Of a stretch of 59,390 nucleotides of DNA, positions 16,616-24,336 are shown one piece after another. Origin of the DNA: Promethearchaeota archaeon (GTDB lineage: Archaea; Asgardarchaeota; Lokiarchaeia; Sigyniarchaeales; SOKP01); assembly GCA_011364975.1 (NCBI GenBank), contig RDOE01000012.1, forward strand, positions 1 through 59,390. The letters are read 5' to 3'. How positions within the stretch are numbered: position 1 is the stretch's first letter; each line of letters starts with the position of its first letter. Made by a program: the position numbers and the translations under genes. The notes below the pieces were generated by a model, which worked only from the letters and a program-made list of their open reading frames with translations, was not told where the DNA came from and made no database searches.

Positions 16616-17992
16616 TTATTGAAATTCTTTTTCTTTTAATTCAAGCTTATCCAATCGTTCTTGGTGAAGGTTTTTGAGTATTTCTTGCTGTTCTGTGAAC
16701 TTCCTATAATTAAGAGGGAATAGGCTGAAAACATATAAAGCAAGTGCGCCTCCAATTACTGGAACTAAGGACACTAGGGCTCTGAGTCCTATTTCTGCCG
16801 AGGGCGGTTGAATTGTGGCCTCGGGGTCGAATCCAGTTAAAAATTGCACTATTATAAGTGTTAAACCAGATAAGACCATGGATAACCTTGCAACAAATGT
16901 TAATACCCCCATAAATGTAGCTTCTCGACGTTTATTTGTCTTTAGTTCATCAGAATCGATTGCTGCGCTAATAGAAGGCTCTGTCATTATCATACCACCA
17001 GATCCAAAACCAGGTAATAAAGTGAGAACTACTAACAGTATAAAATCATTAACAAGAAACAAAGGCCAAATACCTATAACAAAAATTCCTATAGCAAGCA
17101 TTAATCCATACTTTGGACCTTTCTTCGCATAAATCCAGCGCCAAAACGGGATACTGGTGATAGTTCCTAAAGCAACTCCAATTGCTGCAAACCCAACCAT
17201 GCTCTCGTCCATCTTGAGGATAAAAAAAGCATATAAAGGCAATACTGTTAATGTTAGTCCCGAAAGAAAGTCAATTAATGTATAAGTTAATGTAATGATT
17301 AAAAAGGGTTTGTTTGTGAATGTTTCTTTAAAAGCAGCAAATATGGGTAGTGGTTCATCGATTTGAAATTCTTTTCTTTCTCTTGTTCCTAAAAGTGATA
17401 AATACATGGTAATTGGTATTAACGAACCAAATATAATTCCCACTAAAGGCCAACCAATTGAATCTGCTAAGAGAGGGGGTATCAATATTCCTATCATTCC
17501 CGAGAAGAATGCAAGAAAATCTTTTAAAGCTACTACGGAAGCTCGTTCTTTCTCGGTTTCATACATCTCAGTATAAAGAGCAGACCAAGCAGTCATCGTT
17601 AAAGTAAAGCCAAAATCGAACAAAAAAAGCATAATAAACCCATGTAAAAATATCCCTATTTGGTCATTCCAAGGAACCCACCATAAAAATATAAATCCGA
17701 TCGTAAAAGGAACCGTACCAATAACAATATAAGGAATTCTTCTACCCCATTTTTTCCATTTCCATTTATCCATATAATATCCTATTAGTGGATCATTAAC
17801 AGCATTCCATATACCGTATAAGAGTAGTAATAATCCCGCCGATCCTAAATCCAATCCTTCCTTTAGAGTATAAAAGAATATTAAAAATGACTGAATCATG
17901 CTATAATGTAAAGAAGATGGAATTGCGGCTAGTGAATACAAAAAATGGCCACTAAAAGAATGAATCCTATCGTTTTCTCTCAAAAAGATCAC
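16616..17992 (-). CDS. GPH-family sugar:cation symporter (MFS), second copy
   Basis: A 458-residue, roughly 12-helix carrier. It has the GPH hallmark YGIWNAVNDPLIGYYMDKWKWKKWGRRIPYIV near residues 60-90, the same NDPxxG-to-WGRR unit as the transporter at 2.5 kb, but overall the two proteins differ widely, suggesting different substrates. Start is GTG 17992; no ribosome site is clear, and a downstream TTG is possible. The C-terminus is a charged cytosolic helix. It lies between a URO-D-like gene and a sulfatase and so is probably the uptake system for sugars released there. Confidence 0.85.
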   Translation of the reverse strand: MIFLRENDRIHSFSGHFLYSLAAIPSSLHYSMIQSFLIFFYTLKEGLDLGSAGLLLLLYGIWNAVNDPLIGYYMDKWKWKKWGRRIPYIVIGTVPFTIGFIFLWWVPWNDQIGIFLHGFIMLFLFDFGFTLTMTAWSALYTEMYETEKERASVVALKDFLAFFSGMIGILIPPLLADSIGWPLVGIIFGSLIPITMYLSLLGTRERKEFQIDEPLPIFAAFKETFTNKPFLIITLTYTLIDFLSGLTLTVLPLYAFFILKMDESMVGFAAIGVALGTITSIPFWRWIYAKKGPKYGLMLAIGIFVIGIWPLFLVNDFILLVVLTLLPGFGSGGMIMTEPSISAAIDSDELKTNKRREATFMGVLTFVARLSMVLSGLTLIIVQFLTGFDPEATIQPPSAEIGLRALVSLVPVIGGALALYVFSLFPLNYRKFTEQQEILKNLHQERLDKLELKEKEFQ

Positions 17993-18098
17993 TTTTTTAA
18001 GTTTATATAAAATTTTTAATAAGAAGATTTTTGATGAGGTTATATTTTAATATATCCTTTCTGATAACTCATTTTGTTCATTTCAAAAAATAAATCCT

Positions 18099-19526
18099 TT
18101 AAACGAGCCTTTCTCGTTTCCAATCAGAATTATCACTAGTCTGTAAATACCAACGCAATAATCTCTCTTTCAAATCTGTTATGGTTGTGAGATAATCTTT
18201 ATCATCAATTAAATTTAAAATTTCATCTGGATCATTTTGTAGGTTATAAAATTCTTCCCTCCCCTTGCTTCGAATAATTAATTTCCACTTATTTGTTCTA
18301 ATCATAACTGAACGCGCCACAGTTGTTCGATCTTCTTTAGGTATGTTAGTTTTATCAAAATAGATCCCAATATATGGTGTTTGAGGGCTGTTTATAACCG
18401 GTTCAAAACATTGAGGTTCTCTAGGATCATAACCCCCCTCAGCAAAAACAGCATTTCGAAGAAAATCTACTTCCGCTTTTAATAAAGGAAATAATGATTT
18501 ACCAAAATGCGTATATTTGGTTTTAACTTGGGCAATATCTAAAATTGTAGGAAAAAGATCTACATTTTCTATTAATTCATGAAAAATTTTATCCTTGATA
18601 TTTACATTTGGTATTTTCATGATTAATGGAATATTTATTAGACAGTCTTGGAATGCATTTGGCCACTTTTCCGTTAAACCATAATCTCCTACATAATCAC
18701 CATGGTCAGCAAAAAATAAGATAGCTGTATTCTCATATTCTCCTACCTTTTTTAAATTATTAACAACTTGGCCATATTGGTGGTCAACCTTAGTAATCAT
18801 ACCATAATAGGTCGCTATTATCTCTTTAAAATCTTCTTTCTTCAACTTATTTAATCCATAATGCTCATAAATTAAGTTCATAAATTTTGGTTTATCTTCT
18901 AGTCTCGGAGGTATTGGATCAGGTATATTTGCTCGATTATACATCGAGAAATATGGTTCTTCAACAGTATATGGCGGATGGGGGAAACTGAGAGCAATGA
19001 TTAAACAAAATGGTTTTTGAACTTCAGAATTTATGTATCTAATCGCTTCTTGAATAACATAATAATCCAAATCTTTTGCTTCCTCTACTGTTCTTTCTCC
19101 AAAATAAAAACTTTTTCTCAAATAATGATCTTCAGTGTAAGGATTTTCCTTTAGCTTTGATGTAAATTTGAGAGGAATTCTATTTGTGACACTAACTTTA
19201 AAAGCTTCTTTTGAAAACGTATCATTTCTTCCAAAATAAACAACATTATACCCCCTTTTCTTCAATAACCTTAGTAAATTCTCTTCATGGGGCTGAATTA
19301 AATAATATAAACTTCTATGACCACTTGAATGGATATATTGTCCCGTGAATGTTGCAATCCTGGAAGGAACACATACTGGGTTAACAGTAAAACAATTAGT
19401 AAATGCGAAACCATCCTTTGCTAAAGAGTCAAGATTTGGGGTTTTAATTAAGGGATTTCTTCTTCCATTTAATGAGATACAATCTCCACGCATCTCATCT
19501 GCTATAAAAATTACAATATTTGGCAA
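18099..19526 (-). CDS. Type I sulfatase
   Basis: A 475-residue alkaline-phosphatase-superfamily sulfatase. The N-terminus is the metal strand NIVIFIADEMRGD (3-15), and C52 lies in CVPSRIATFTG, the CxPSR signal that is converted to formylglycine, the catalytic residue. The second metal site is FADHGDYVGDYGL in the middle, with EKW after it. The enzyme hydrolyses sulfate esters, here probably from sugars. The conversion of Cys needs a formylglycine-generating enzyme or anaerobic sulfatase-maturing SAM enzyme, neither of which is in the window. Start is TTG 19526, the only usable codon after an in-frame stop. No secretion signal, so it should be cytoplasmic. Confidence 0.9.
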   Translation of the reverse strand: MPNIVIFIADEMRGDCISLNGRRNPLIKTPNLDSLAKDGFAFTNCFTVNPVCVPSRIATFTGQYIHSSGHRSLYYLIQPHEENLLRLLKKRGYNVVYFGRNDTFSKEAFKVSVTNRIPLKFTSKLKENPYTEDHYLRKSFYFGERTVEEAKDLDYYVIQEAIRYINSEVQKPFCLIIALSFPHPPYTVEEPYFSMYNRANIPDPIPPRLEDKPKFMNLIYEHYGLNKLKKEDFKEIIATYYGMITKVDHQYGQVVNNLKKVGEYENTAILFFADHGDYVGDYGLTEKWPNAFQDCLINIPLIMKIPNVNIKDKIFHELIENVDLFPTILDIAQVKTKYTHFGKSLFPLLKAEVDFLRNAVFAEGGYDPREPQCFEPVINSPQTPYIGIYFDKTNIPKEDRTTVARSVMIRTNKWKLIIRSKGREEFYNLQNDPDEILNLIDDKDYLTTITDLKERLLRWYLQTSDNSDWKRERLV

Positions 19527-19705
19527 AAGATTCGAGTTTTCTATAATTTAACCACCTATCTCTTATTTTGCAATGATAATAATATGATATTAATCCTTTT
19601 TATGAAATTTGCATGCTGGGTCATGTCTACCAACAAACAAAGATAAAACTTATAATCTTACTTTTTAAAATAATAAATTATTATTAGCAATAAATTATTC
19701 TTACC

Positions 19706-19714
19706 TTTAAATTA
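19706..19714 (+). promoter_or_regulatory. TATA box of the second URO-D-like gene
   Basis: TTTAAATTA is centred about 27 bases before ATG 19737. This is the spacing expected when transcription begins at or next to the start codon, so the mRNA is probably leaderless; no ribosome site is present. Confidence 0.4.
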
Positions 19715-19736
19715 AGTATACTAATTACTATAAAAA

Positions 19737-20927
19737 ATGAAGGGAATGAATTCAAAACAAAGAGTGAATATAACACTTAATCATAGGGAACCAGACAAAG
19801 TTCCTCTGGATTTGGGAGGAAATCAATCGAGTATTCATCTTAAAGCATATAAAAATTTACTAGCATATTTAGAAATTGATGATAAAAGTATTAAATTTGC
19901 AGATTTTGTCCAACAGATTGCAGATCCTTGTGAAGCAGTTTTAGAGAGGTTTAATATTGATATACGTTATATTCGTCCTCAAGGTGGCATGATAAGAGTA
20001 GAGGATATGGAACCCCAATATGAGGGAAAATATGTTGGTGTATATGATCAATTTGGAGTATTTTGGGGAAATGATGCTGAAAAAAATATCGACGATATAT
20101 TGTACTATGATCCGGTTATTTATCCTTTTGCCGAGTTTTCAACCGTACAAGAGATTGAAAATTATAATTGGCCTGATGGCAAGGATAAATCCCCATTTAA
20201 AGGTTTGCGTGAAATAGCTAAAAAACTTTACGAAACAACTAATTATGCCCTTTCTGGACACCCTTCTGGTTGCGTATACGAATATTGTACATTTTTATTT
20301 TCCTTTACCAAAACACTAAGATACTTAAAAACAAAACCTGAATTAATCATAGCTGCAATGAAAAATTTATTGAACTATTGGATCGATTACAATGTAACAT
20401 TTTTAGATGAAGTTGGAGAATATCTTGATGTTGTGTGTATTAACGGAGATTTAGCCGAACAAGCGGGCCCAATTATGAACTTAAAGATATATGAGAACAT
20501 GATAAAACCGATAGAAAGGCAATTATCGACAAAAGTTCATGAATTGACAGATGCAAAAATCAATTACCATTGTTGCGGCTCAATTCCTTTATTTATACCC
20601 CATTTTGCAGAAATAGGGTATGATGTTGTCAATCCAGTCCAGATTTCTGCGTATGATATGGAACCCTGTTCTCTTAAAAAAAGGTTTGGAAATTTGATAA
20701 CATTTTGGGGTGGATTATGTAATACACAAAAAACATTACCTTTTGGAAATTCAGAGTCTATTAGAGAAGAAGTTAGAAGAAATCTCGCCTGTTTTAAGCC
20801 TGGGGGCGGATTTATAGCATCTAATATTCATAACATAACAGCGGAAGTACCTCCTCAAAATATTGTATCAATGTTTGATGCTGCAAATGAATTTAGGGAT
20901 TATCAAAATAATGGCAAGATTGATTAA
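19737..20927 (+). CDS. Uroporphyrinogen decarboxylase-family protein, second copy
   Basis: A 396-residue URO-D superfamily protein, distantly related to the one at 15.4-16.6 kb. It opens with MNSKQRVNITLNHREPDKVPLD, has INYHCCGSIPLFIPHFAEIG (HxCG zinc-type motif), FWGGLCNTQKTLPFG and GGGFIASNIHNI. As in its paralogue, the third zinc position is His instead of Cys. The first MKG residues may be skipped in favour of M4. The amidohydrolase begins two bases after its stop, so the pair is an operon. Function could be methyl transfer or a lyase on a sugar-derived compound; neither is shown. Confidence 0.75.
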   Translation: MKGMNSKQRVNITLNHREPDKVPLDLGGNQSSIHLKAYKNLLAYLEIDDKSIKFADFVQQIADPCEAVLERFNIDIRYIRPQGGMIRVEDMEPQYEGKYVGVYDQFGVFWGNDAEKNIDDILYYDPVIYPFAEFSTVQEIENYNWPDGKDKSPFKGLREIAKKLYETTNYALSGHPSGCVYEYCTFLFSFTKTLRYLKTKPELIIAAMKNLLNYWIDYNVTFLDEVGEYLDVVCINGDLAEQAGPIMNLKIYENMIKPIERQLSTKVHELTDAKINYHCCGSIPLFIPHFAEIGYDVVNPVQISAYDMEPCSLKKRFGNLITFWGGLCNTQKTLPFGNSESIREEVRRNLACFKPGGGFIASNIHNITAEVPPQNIVSMFDAANEFRDYQNNGKID

Positions 20928-20929
20928 AA

Positions 20930-21760
20930 ATGATCGCCCATGAATTTAAAATATTTGATGCTCACCTTCACTCTTATGGCTTATTTTTAGATAGTAATAA
21001 AAGTATAATTGAATATCTGGATGCGCATAACGTTGAGAAAGCAATTATAACTACTATTAATCGAGCTGCCAAAATCTCACCACAAATGGATGATATCGAC
21101 ACTAATCAATTAAAGACTTACAAGATGATTCCAAAGGGCCAATTGAATCATGACGATGTAATAGAAATATGTAATCAAGCTCCCAAAAGATTCTATCCAT
21201 TTTTTTGGTTTAATCCAAATATGGATTCTCAAAATGAAGAAGAAAGTTATAAAATACTTGAAGAGCATTTTAAGAAGGGTTTTTGTGGGATTAAATTACA
21301 ACCATCAATAAACTTAATTAAAATCCCTCGAGATATCTTGAAACTTATAGACTTTATGCAAGAATATAATAAAGAATATCCTATTTTTATTCATTTATCT
21401 CCAAAATTTTCATTTTTTAGCGGAACAAGTATTAAGGATTTTAGCATATTGGCAACTAAATATCCTGATCTAACAATTATCCTCGGACATGCTGCACTCT
21501 CAATGGAATTAGCAATTGATATTGGTTTAAACTTGAAAAAGTATAAAAATATTATATTTGAGACCTCTTGTTCAATTCCACTCGGAATTTTAAGCTTAAT
21601 TCGTAATGTTGGTCATAAACGTTTAATTTTTGGTTCAGATGCTCCAACCACAAATCCTCTTCAATTGGAGATAGATAAAATTTTATGTTTGCCCATTTCG
21701 AAAACTCAGAAAGAAGATATATTTTACAATAATGTTTATGAATTTATGAATAAATTCTGA
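20930..21760 (+). CDS. Amidohydrolase family metal-dependent hydrolase (COG2159 type)
   Basis: A 276-residue TIM-barrel hydrolase. The metal ligands appear in order: FDAHLHSYG (9-17), PIFIHLSPKF in the middle, ILGHAAL, and LIFGSDAPTT near residue 237. This order is that of the amidohydrolase-2 group (ACMSD/2-pyrone-dicarboxylate lactonase type), which decarboxylates or hydrolyses cyclic acids and lactones. The gene is two bases downstream of the URO-D-like gene and clearly translated with it, so the two probably act on the same compound; a lactone hydrolysis after sugar oxidation would fit the region. Confidence 0.85.
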   Translation: MIAHEFKIFDAHLHSYGLFLDSNKSIIEYLDAHNVEKAIITTINRAAKISPQMDDIDTNQLKTYKMIPKGQLNHDDVIEICNQAPKRFYPFFWFNPNMDSQNEEESYKILEEHFKKGFCGIKLQPSINLIKIPRDILKLIDFMQEYNKEYPIFIHLSPKFSFFSGTSIKDFSILATKYPDLTIILGHAALSMELAIDIGLNLKKYKNIIFETSCSIPLGILSLIRNVGHKRLIFGSDAPTTNPLQLEIDKILCLPISKTQKEDIFYNNVYEFMNKF

Positions 21761-21887
21761 ATTATTGCGCTCTATCTTCTGACTTAATTATTTTTTCTTA
21801 GGATTTTTTATCCTATATCTTCTCAATATTAACCAATTAATTATAATCCATTGTAAAATTATTATTAGATTATTTATTTCTAAAGCT

Positions 21888-22532
21888 GTGTTTTATTTTT
21901 GTTTTAATAATATCCTTTTTAAAAGTAGTAATGCAATTTTAAATTATACAAAACTAAAAGAGATAAAGTTTGTTAGCGTGAACAATTTTAGGAAAGATCC
22001 ATATTATAATGAAAATGATAACTGGGATGTCATCGAAATTTCAAAAGTAAACGACAAAATTATTAAACGACTACTAAATTATTTAAAATCCGAAATATCT
22101 GAAAATTTCTTCATTTCATTTGAAAGCTTACTAAAACTGGGAAATAAAATACCTAAAACAACAATAAATAGTATTCTTGATGAATTAGATAAGTCTGATG
22201 ACTTTAAGAAGGAAATTTTCAAATTTATTTTAGATTTTACACAAAATTCCACAGTAGAATATCATTTGCTTCCCCAACTATACAACCCTGACTTTATACT
22301 TCGAGCTCGAGCAATAATGAAAATTGAAGTTAATAATGATAAGAGGTATATCAAGTTCTTATTACCTCTCTTAGAAGATCCAGATGATTCGGTTCGGTAT
22401 AAAACCATGAAATTTTTATCTAAATTTAAAGATAATTCTACTATATATAAGCATTTAAAAGCACATCTTGAAAAAGAGCTTAATCCTATAATTTTTGATA
22501 CCCTTAAGGAAAAATTAGAAGATGGGCTTTAA
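21888..22532 (+). CDS. HEAT-repeat-like helical protein
   Basis: A protein of up to 214 residues made mostly of helices. The C-terminal half shows repeated helix pairs of HEAT type: PDFILRARAIMKIEVNND and then LLPLLEDPDDSVRYKTMKFLSKFKDN, the second a textbook HEAT unit with Asp-Ser-Val-Arg. The start is unsure: GTG 21888 gives the full length but the first 30 residues are low-complexity; GTG 21978 gives 184 residues. HEAT proteins are scaffolds for protein contacts. It lies upstream of the Rab-like GTPase and a possible functional link is only by proximity, with 269 bases between them holding no gene. Confidence 0.55.
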   Translation: MFYFCFNNILFKSSNAILNYTKLKEIKFVSVNNFRKDPYYNENDNWDVIEISKVNDKIIKRLLNYLKSEISENFFISFESLLKLGNKIPKTTINSILDELDKSDDFKKEIFKFILDFTQNSTVEYHLLPQLYNPDFILRARAIMKIEVNNDKRYIKFLLPLLEDPDDSVRYKTMKFLSKFKDNSTIYKHLKAHLEKELNPIIFDTLKEKLEDGL

Positions 22533-22801
22533 AGCTAAAAAATAGGTTGATCTTTAATCTCTTTTTTAGAAAATTATCTTTTTGTTGCTGTTCCTTAACA
22601 CAACTAGAAAGAATAAAAATTTATCAAAAAGTAAAGAATTAAAAAAGACATTTTTAATTATTAATATATACAAAGTAAGTCATATCAGTGAAAATTTTGC
22701 TATTAAGCCAAAATTATCAGATTTTAAAATATTAAAAGCAAAAATATAATTTTAATTGAGGTTGGGGTAACAAATCAATATTTAAAAAAAGGTGTTAAAG
22801 A

Positions 22802-23332
22802 ATTTCATCATATGATTACACGTTTAAAATATTATTACTTGGAGATGCTTCTGTAGGAAAAACATCATTTACCAAAAGATATTGTTATAATATATTTAAT
22901 CCTTCTGAGCGTCTTACAATCGGAGTAGATTTCCACGTTAAAACAATTGATTTAAATGACAAAAAGGTAAAGTTACAAATCTGGGACGTTGGAGGGGAAG
23001 AACGCTTTAGATTTTTATTGCCCACCTACTGTTTAGGAGCAAATGCAGCCTTTTTATTATATGATATTACACGACCACAAACCCTAGATAATATTGCTGA
23101 ATGGACTAATATTGTCCGTCAAAAGGGTGGTCCTATTCCTATAATGCTAGTAGGTTCAAAATTGGATCTTACTGATACCCAAAGACAAATTACTAGAGAA
23201 TATGGTATTCAGGTTGCTGAAAAAAATGAATTAGCATCATTTGCAGAAATATCAAGCAAAACTGGACAAAATGTCAATAAAACATTTGAGGTTCTCACAG
23301 AACTAACGTTAAAACGAACTGAAAGTAGGTGA
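22802..23332 (+). CDS. Rab/Ras-like small GTPase, apparently starting at ATT
   Basis: In frame from 22802 the protein has 176 residues with all GTPase boxes: P-loop GDASVGKTS (14-22), switch I TIGVDF, G3 WDVGGEERF, G4 VGSKLDL (Ser for the usual Asn) and G5 ISSKTG. The N-terminus SSYDYTFKILLLGD closely follows the eukaryotic Rab pattern YDYLFKLLLIGD, so the reading frame is right. Yet there is an in-frame TAA at 22796-22798 and no ATG, GTG or TTG before the P-loop. ATT at 22802, with AGGTG seven bases upstream, is the best start. Starting at the first ATG (23018) would remove the nucleotide site. No C-terminal Cys for prenylation. It is coupled to the winged-helix gene. Confidence 0.85.
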   Translation: MSSYDYTFKILLLGDASVGKTSFTKRYCYNIFNPSERLTIGVDFHVKTIDLNDKKVKLQIWDVGGEERFRFLLPTYCLGANAAFLLYDITRPQTLDNIAEWTNIVRQKGGPIPIMLVGSKLDLTDTQRQITREYGIQVAEKNELASFAEISSKTGQNVNKTFEVLTELTLKRTESR

Positions 23333-23336
23333 TTTC

Positions 23337-24299
23337 ATGGAAGACACTGAATTTTTAGCACTTAGCTCTCTATTTGATGCGATTGGGGTAATAGAAAAAG
23401 GTATAGAAAGAATCTATCACTATTTACTAATCAATAAAAGAATTGACAATTTAAAAGAAGTTGCTTCAAAATATAGTCTTACCCTTAAACGTGGTTATAA
23501 AATTTGTTCAGTTTTAAATGATTTAGGCTTGATACAAATCTATGATAGACCCATGAAAATTCATCTCGCTAATCCCCCAGATTCAATCTGGCAAGCTATT
23601 GTTAATGATAGAATCGATAAATTATCACTGGAATTTCAAGAAAAAAAAGAGCGAGCAGAAAATGCTTTAGTGGATTTTATTAAGCAATATCAACTTGAAG
23701 AACCTACAACCCAAGAATTCGTTGAATTTATTAATTATAATCTAAACAATTTTGATGATACTTATTATTCTTTTATGGCTAAAAACCAGTGTAAAATTGC
23801 GTTAGGTATTAGATATGAAAACGAATTAACAACAATCTTTAAAAAGCATGGCTTTCAGAACATACCCGAAAATTTAAGAGAATCTATGAAGACGGGAATG
23901 ATTAAAGTAAAGGATAATGTTAAAAATGTTGATCTAAAGGTTATATTTAACGCAGAATTAATTAAAGAATTATTAATTAGTAAAGAATTTGAACTCCTTT
24001 CGAATCACGTAGCCTCTTTTAATTTTAAATTTGGTAATTTAGATGTTCACGTAACATACGATGATTTTAGTAATTTTAGCCTTACAGATAATGAATTAAT
24101 ACAACCTAGTTTTGATCCCACAAATAGGTTGATTGGAGCTTATATTTCTCGTAATAAAAATATCTATCAAATCTTTAACGATAAATTTAACGAGTTATAT
24201 GCAAAAGGGATTTCTGTTTCACAATTTTTAAATGAACAAGAAGAAATTCCAATAGATAGCATAACCGAAACACAAGTTTTCACATTATGCTTATTATAA
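23337..24299 (+). CDS. Winged-helix protein coupled to the GTPase, TrmB-like
   Basis: A 320-residue protein. Residues 15-75 form a winged helix-turn-helix: IERIYHYLLINKRIDNLKEVASKYSLTLKRGYKICSVLNDLGLIQIYDRP in pattern, followed by a charged helix (about 85-115) that could be a coiled coil. The C-terminal part, with strands around VDLKVIFNAELIKELL and GNLDVHVTYDDF, resembles the effector part of TrmB-like regulators. It starts four bases after the GTPase stop, with AGGTGAT inside the end of the GTPase gene, so the two are translationally coupled. A GTPase-controlled DNA-binding or adaptor protein is a reasonable hypothesis. Confidence 0.65.
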   Translation: MEDTEFLALSSLFDAIGVIEKGIERIYHYLLINKRIDNLKEVASKYSLTLKRGYKICSVLNDLGLIQIYDRPMKIHLANPPDSIWQAIVNDRIDKLSLEFQEKKERAENALVDFIKQYQLEEPTTQEFVEFINYNLNNFDDTYYSFMAKNQCKIALGIRYENELTTIFKKHGFQNIPENLRESMKTGMIKVKDNVKNVDLKVIFNAELIKELLISKEFELLSNHVASFNFKFGNLDVHVTYDDFSNFSLTDNELIQPSFDPTNRLIGAYISRNKNIYQIFNDKFNELYAKGISVSQFLNEQEEIPIDSITETQVFTLCLL

Positions 24300-24336
24300 A
24301 AGCTAAATAAAATAAAAAAATAAAAGTTAGGAAAAG

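Noticed and set aside
16815..17132. A 105-codon plus-strand frame antisense to the second GPH transporter
   Set aside because: No motif, lies wholly within a well-supported membrane protein gene on the other strand.
22812..22870. ATG 22812 as GTPase start with a frameshift
   Set aside because: It needs a one-base insertion, and the Rab-like residues SSYDYTF in the uninterrupted frame lie partly before it, which supports the intact frame starting at ATT 22802.
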